Of a stretch of DNA of 64,000 bases, positions 60,305 through 64,000 are shown in pieces. Position 1 is the first letter of the stretch, and the number at the start of each line of letters is the position of its first letter. The notes beneath the pieces were generated by a model. The model did not search any database, was not told where the DNA came from, and worked only from the letters and a program-made list of their open reading frames with translations. A program made the translations under genes and the position numbers. The stretch is from Lachnospiraceae bacterium UBA3850 (GTDB lineage Bacteria; Bacillota; Clostridia; Lachnospirales; Lachnospiraceae). The stretch spans positions 15,421-79,420 of the forward strand of contig DGHK01000036.1 of assembly GCA_002392655.1 (NCBI GenBank). Reading direction: 5' to 3'.

Positions 60305-60712
60305 ATGAAAAAACTAGAAGTCGAATCAACTATCGATAATTTTTCAACCATCATGAAATTCATAAATTCTGAGCTGGATACTCTTTGCTGTTCCGATCGA
60401 ACCAGATCCCAGATAAAGCTTGCGATTGACGAAATATACGGCAATATCTGTTTCTATGCCTATGACTCTGAGGCAGGACCGGTCACTATCTGTGTTAAGA
60501 GTGAAAAAGAACCGCCTGCCATAATCATCTCTTTTACAGATAAAGGAAAGCCCTTCAACCCATTAGATGCAGAGGAACCTGACCTGGAACTAGACGGCGA
60601 AGACCGCCCAATAGGCGGTCTGGGAATTTTTCTAGTGCAGAGTACCATGGATGACCTTCTCTATGAATATAAAGATGATCAAAATATACTGACACTTAAG
60701 AAAATACTATGA
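60305..60712 (+). CDS. RsbW-like anti-sigma serine kinase (HATPase_c_2)
   Basis: A 135-residue ATP-binding protein: IKLAIDEIYGNICFYAY (N-box E-x-x-x-N), IISFTDKGKPFNPL (G1) and RPIGGLGIFLVQSTMDDLLYEY (G2). ATG 60305 lies nine bases after GAGGT; the GTG at 60299 is too close. It should bind and phosphorylate the STAS protein and, when free, hold an unknown sigma factor or other target. No sigma factor gene is in the window. Confidence 0.9.
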   Translation: MKKLEVESTIDNFSTIMKFINSELDTLCCSDRTRSQIKLAIDEIYGNICFYAYDSEAGPVTICVKSEKEPPAIIISFTDKGKPFNPLDAEEPDLELDGEDRPIGGLGIFLVQSTMDDLLYEYKDDQNILTLKKIL

Positions 60713-60740
60713 TCATAAAATCCTGTTGGTATAACCTTTA

Positions 60741-61235
60741 TTAACTTCTTGTATATGTTTCTACCTGAATACCATCATCCAGTGTTAAAGAATCGCCATC
60801 AATTTTATATTTATTTTCTTCTGAATGTTTTTCTGAGCTTTTTATTATAAGTGTGTCAGCCTTAGGTGTAGTGTAAGTAAACGCCAGATCAGTTTCGGGA
60901 GAATTTGAAAATGAGATAATTCCTGAACCATCTTCATTGAATGTGTAATATATAGTAAACTGATCTTCTCCTTCACCGACAGTAAATCCCCATGTACCTA
61001 CGATAGAAGCATCCAGAGCCCCATCAGTAGCCTCGGTCTCTGAAGCTTTTGCCTCGGTTGTTGCTTCAGTTGTTGCTTCGGTTGTTGACTCTGCTTCTGT
61101 TGATATACTGGTTGAAGCTTCTGTTGTAACAGCTGCTGTTGTTTCTTCACCCTTTTCTGAGTTGGATGAACAAGCAGTTACAGATAATGCCATAGTTACA
61201 GTAAGAATAGTTGCGATAAATCTTGATTTTTTCAT
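60741..61235 (-). CDS. Small lipoprotein with T/E-rich linker and lipocalin-like domain
   Basis: A 164-residue protein from ATG 61235 (AAAGGAGAG upstream; the in-frame ATG at 61256 has none). Lipobox LSVTAC, then a low-complexity linker rich in Thr, Glu, Ala and Ser (about residues 30-75, TTEA repeats) and a domain IVGTWGFTVGEGEDQFTIYY ... FNEDGSGIISF, like the beta-barrel of DUF4923/DUF5640-type proteins. Surface-exposed, function unknown. It follows the solute-binding lipoprotein by 45 bases and is probably co-transcribed. Confidence 0.8.
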   Translation of the reverse strand: MKKSRFIATILTVTMALSVTACSSNSEKGEETTAAVTTEASTSISTEAESTTEATTEATTEAKASETEATDGALDASIVGTWGFTVGEGEDQFTIYYTFNEDGSGIISFSNSPETDLAFTYTTPKADTLIIKSSEKHSEENKYKIDGDSLTLDDGIQVETYTRS

Positions 61236-61280
61236 TTTAAAACTCTCCTTTTTCAATCCTTGAATAGTGTATTTATATAT

Positions 61281-63626
61281 TTACTTACTTTCATTTACAT
61301 ATGTAGTAACTCTGTCCTGAATGATTGAACATACATCATCTAACGACTTATCACCACTGAAGTAAGCTTTTGTCTCCTCACTAATAATGTCCCATATCTT
61401 TGGGTCACATTCATAATATCCACTACATGTATCGATAAATGCTCTAAATGCCTTTACATCATCCTGTGAAACTGCCTTTCGCGAGTACATAGGATCACCA
61501 TTTTCCATACCAGGCTCAATATTTATCTCGTTTCCATACTTATCTGTACCTGACTCTGTCCATGTAAATGTATCTGCATATACATCAAAGACATCATTTC
61601 TGGTTGGAATACCTGACCCATTAGCATACATCTTGCTTTGGCACTCCTCTGTAAAGAGATATCTTACAAAGTCCCATGCAGCTTCTTTATCTGCACACTG
61701 AGAAGACATGGCTACAGCAGCTCTTAACTGGAATATTCCGGCTGATTTATTTTTGCTCGGATATCCCTTAAACACAAGATTACCATCTGCAACCTTTTTA
61801 AATTCAGTATAATTACTTGGATTCAGATTATATACCATCGACAGAAGGACTTTGTTATTTCCAAGCAGCTCTAATCCGTCTCCATCAAGCAAAGCATCTT
61901 CTTCATCGCTTCCGGTATTACACATCTCAACCAGATTTTTAAACTCCTGGGAGTTAAATGAACACTCACCCTTATCCCAGTTTATATAATCATTTACTGT
62001 ACCGCCCCACATAAATGTGCTGAGTATAGTATCTTTATTACAGGATACGAAGATTTCTGAATCCTCAGGCATGGAGTCTACACAATTCTTCACCTCTGCC
62101 ATGTCCCATCCAGCAGCTTCACCTACAACTGATTTATTACCTACCAGCGAGTATACACCTACACTCGGACTTGTATAATAAAGCTTACCATCCACAAGCA
62201 TATTTTGATAAACAGAAGGGATTATATCACTCTCTGAAAGCTCCGCATCCTTCTCAAGATATGGAGTAAGGTCCTCAAACATTCCTTTCGCTACACATTG
62301 ATTTATAGTCATATCACCAAAGTCCTGTGTTATATAATAAAGATCAGGAACTGTACCTGCAGCAACATCTGCACTAAACTTTGCCGTAGGATCCTCAGCC
62401 TGTGAATAATCAACTATTGCTATCATGTTTTCGTCCTGAGATTCATTGTAGTCCAAAACGATCTGCTTGAAGTCAGAATTGTCATAACTAAAAGATGCAA
62501 CAGTAAGTACATTTTTATCTGCTATATCTGATGGATCAGCCTTTGTATATTTCTCCAACACATTTGGTGCAGTGTAATCTCCATTTCTTGTGAAACACAG
62601 GAATGTATCTGCACTTATCATATCGAAACCGAGCATACAATCTGAGTTGATTCCTGAAGAACTGAAATCAGCTATCTCAGTTGATTTATCACCATCATAG
62701 TTATATCCATATATCGCACTGCTGGTTGTGTAATACAGATCATATCCGTCTGTTCCCTTTGCAATACCGCCACCTGTGATATATGTTGCAAATTCCAGCC
62801 CATCATCCAGCTTACCTGCAGATATATCTAGTTTTCTAAGTTTTCCTTTGGATTCAGGGGTATTTGAGGATTCATAAACAACCACATCTCCATTAGCATC
62901 CTGACTCACATAACCAATCTCACCATTAGACTGACACTCTGCTATAGTATTAAAATCCTTATCGAAAACCTTGATTTTCTTTGATTCATAAACTACTACC
63001 AGATTGCCGTCTTTATCAAAAAGAACCGCATTTATATAAGTATTTTCATAAGCAGCTTTATATCCGGGAGCCTCTGTTGGAGCATCTCCACTGGTTTCGA
63101 AAAACTTCATGCTTGCCAAATAAGAATCCTCTGAAATACTGGGATCAGTGGAACTTATACGAAAAACCATTGTTCCATCAGGTTTAGAACCCCATAATGC
63201 CATTTCATTTCCCTTTTCGGTTTCATATACAAGCTCAGGTGTACCGCCTGTTATCGGAATCTTGTATAGACGAGCCACATTTTCTTCTGTTATAGTTTCA
63301 CCACCAATCACACCGTATCCAACGCTATCTGAACCTGTAGCAACATCCGGCGAATCATTTGTACTAAAGTAGATATAATCACCTGCTACCATGTATTTAG
63401 CAAATGTTCCCTTAATCTGAGACAGATCAAAACTATCATCTTTTTTAAATATATTGATGTTTGAAACATTTTTAGATGTTTCCAGCTTGTTATCTGTCAT
63501 TACTCCCGCTGAAGCAGATGTAGGATTCTTTGCAGATCCTTTTGTATCTCCATCGCCACAAGCAACTAATCCGAGCATCATTGTCGATGCCAGTGTCATA
63601 CACATAATTTTCTTAAGATTTTTCAT
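61281..63626 (-). CDS. Large solute-binding lipoprotein with N-terminal propeller-like domain
   Basis: A 781-residue protein from ATG 63626 (AAGGAG eight bases upstream). Lipobox LGLVAC (lipidated Cys23). Residues about 60-370 carry repeated beta strands (INAVLFDKDGNLVVVYESKK, GTDGYDLYYTTSSAIYGYNYD) that suggest a beta-propeller. Residues about 375-781 match family 1 extracellular solute-binding proteins (VPDLYYIT, GKLYYTSPSVGVYSLVG, KEAAWDFVRYLFTEECQSKMY, SGIPTRNDVFD). No permease or ATPase gene adjoins, so uptake partners are elsewhere or it serves as a receptor. The 39456-40827 pseudogene is a decayed paralogue. Confidence 0.87.
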   Translation of the reverse strand: MKNLKKIMCMTLASTMMLGLVACGDGDTKGSAKNPTSASAGVMTDNKLETSKNVSNINIFKKDDSFDLSQIKGTFAKYMVAGDYIYFSTNDSPDVATGSDSVGYGVIGGETITEENVARLYKIPITGGTPELVYETEKGNEMALWGSKPDGTMVFRISSTDPSISEDSYLASMKFFETSGDAPTEAPGYKAAYENTYINAVLFDKDGNLVVVYESKKIKVFDKDFNTIAECQSNGEIGYVSQDANGDVVVYESSNTPESKGKLRKLDISAGKLDDGLEFATYITGGGIAKGTDGYDLYYTTSSAIYGYNYDGDKSTEIADFSSSGINSDCMLGFDMISADTFLCFTRNGDYTAPNVLEKYTKADPSDIADKNVLTVASFSYDNSDFKQIVLDYNESQDENMIAIVDYSQAEDPTAKFSADVAAGTVPDLYYITQDFGDMTINQCVAKGMFEDLTPYLEKDAELSESDIIPSVYQNMLVDGKLYYTSPSVGVYSLVGNKSVVGEAAGWDMAEVKNCVDSMPEDSEIFVSCNKDTILSTFMWGGTVNDYINWDKGECSFNSQEFKNLVEMCNTGSDEEDALLDGDGLELLGNNKVLLSMVYNLNPSNYTEFKKVADGNLVFKGYPSKNKSAGIFQLRAAVAMSSQCADKEAAWDFVRYLFTEECQSKMYANGSGIPTRNDVFDVYADTFTWTESGTDKYGNEINIEPGMENGDPMYSRKAVSQDDVKAFRAFIDTCSGYYECDPKIWDIISEETKAYFSGDKSLDDVCSIIQDRVTTYVNESK

Positions 63627-63671
63627 TACCCTCACTCCTTAAAAATGATATATTTTTCTTTCAGCTGTGTC

Positions 63672-63706
63672 ATAATAGAACAAAAAAGCATCAAAACGGC
63701 ATCAAA
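63672..63706 (-). promoter_or_regulatory. Promoter with direct-repeat activator site, conserved in the pseudogene
   Basis: On the minus strand TTTGATGCCGTTTTGATGC contains two TTTGATGC copies spaced 11 bases apart, followed by TATTAT (63672-63677). The pseudogene has TTTGATGCCATTTTGAGG and TATTAT in the same layout (40821-40850). An 11-base direct repeat next to the -35 is typical of OmpR-family binding. Confidence 0.65.
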
Positions 63707-63752
63707 GACAAAAAATTTTTTTCGGACTCCGCAGCTACCAGCCAATCAAAAA

Positions 63753-63788
63753 AAACACGTCCATGCAAGCAAGCTTGCAGGCGTGTTT
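63753..63788 (-). terminator. Terminator of the Crp/Fnr-type gene
   Basis: AAACACG ... TGCAAGC and GCTTGCA ... CGTGTTT form an interrupted stem; on the minus strand it is followed by eight T. Confidence 0.85.
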
Positions 63789-63808
63789 CTTCATTATCGT
63801 AATTAATC

Positions 63809-64000
63809 TCAATTATCTTCCTTCATAGCACTTCTGATTCTGCTTAAAGATTCAGGGGTAATGCCCAGATATGTCGCGATATGTTTTTGAGGAGCACGGT
63901 TGCAGACATTCGGAAATACCTTTTTGAAATGAATATATCTCTCAGTAGCATTCTCTACCAAAAAGCCATTCTCCCTATATAGCTTATAACGCACGGAGCT
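63809..64000 (-). CDS. Crp/Fnr-family regulator, C-terminal part only
   Basis: The frame is open to the window edge, so the N-terminal cyclic-nucleotide-like sensor domain lies outside; the GTG at 63994 is an internal Val, not a start. The visible 63 residues end in NRAPQKHIATYLGITPESLSRIRSAM, the helix-turn-helix of Crp/Fnr regulators with the LSRIR recognition helix. Many Lachnospiraceae homologues respond to small molecules or redox, but the sensor is not visible here. Confidence 0.85.
   Translation of the reverse strand, partial: SSVRYKLYRENGFLVENATERYIHFKKVFPNVCNRAPQKHIATYLGITPESLSRIRSAMKEDN

Noticed and set aside
63809..63994. Complete 61-residue regulator starting at 63994
   Set aside because: The codon is an internal GTG; the frame continues past the window edge and the sensor domain is missing.

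Overview
The window looks like chromosomal DNA of a low-GC, Gram-positive Clostridia, most likely a Lachnospiraceae member of the Butyrivibrio/Pseudobutyrivibrio kind. This is inferred from AGGAGG-type ribosome binding sites, sigma-A promoters with 17-base spacers, many OmpR/histidine-kinase pairs, several GGDEF/EAL proteins, lipoproteins with T/E/S-rich linkers, and enzymes typical of anaerobes. No rRNA, tRNA, CRISPR array or prophage was seen.

Region by region: 1-4.4 kb holds an S41 protease (cut by the window edge), two ABC-2 permeases and a BcrA-type ATPase, divergent from a 61-residue peptide with a double-glycine leader and a zinc-ribbon-like Cys pattern. 4.4-9.0 kb reads as one seven-gene operon (YxlE/YxlF/YxlG-like transporter, SdpR-like repressor, SdpI-like immunity protein, response regulator, sensor kinase) with a clear promoter, operator and terminator. 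9.1-14.7 kb holds a TetR regulator, a condensation-domain/ACP/AMP-ligase trio, a membrane-anchored alpha/beta hydrolase and a MIF-type tautomerase. 14.7-20.4 kb is a response regulator/STAS/kinase operon beside a two-gene FtsX-type ABC exporter. 20.7-26.3 kb holds a cyclase-family enzyme, a HAD protein next to its ParB-HAD fusion paralogue, and a second FtsX-type exporter. 26.3-28.1 kb is a DUF3137-LemA operon behind a yybP-ykoY-like (manganese) riboswitch. 28.1-33.2 kb has a 1116-residue LacI-type-sensor/EAL/beta-solenoid protein and a lipoprotein VanY-type carboxypeptidase.

An intact 1.74 kb insertion sequence (33194-34930) with a 7-bp target duplication sits just upstream of the VanY-like gene. 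35-39.3 kb has an orphan pseudopilin and a response regulator/kinase/membrane protein/Hpt cluster. 39.4-52 kb mixes housekeeping enzymes (PHP phosphatase, LarE, MTA/SAH nucleosidase, aldo-keto reductase, DUF362) with three diguanylate cyclases, an AEC transporter, clustered short repeats and several gene remnants: a decayed copy of the solute-binding protein found intact at 61-63.6 kb, a frameshifted receiver domain and a P-type ATPase scrap. 52-55.9 kb encodes a NodZ-like/condensation-like fusion and alanine dehydrogenase. 56.3-60.7 kb is a five-gene plus-strand operon: FGGY sugar kinase, membrane PP2C phosphatase, STAS antagonist, HAD phosphatase and RsbW-type kinase. The window ends with a large solute-binding lipoprotein, a small lipoprotein and the C-terminus of a Crp/Fnr regulator.

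The dominant themes are envelope stress and peptide export or immunity (four ABC systems, three two-component systems), c-di-GMP signalling, and several unusual domain fusions. The strongest candidates for undescribed biology are the GG-leader zinc-ribbon peptide with its flanking transport/immunity genes, the two condensation-like acyltransferases that share a DH variant of the HHxxxDG motif, and the ParB-HAD pair.
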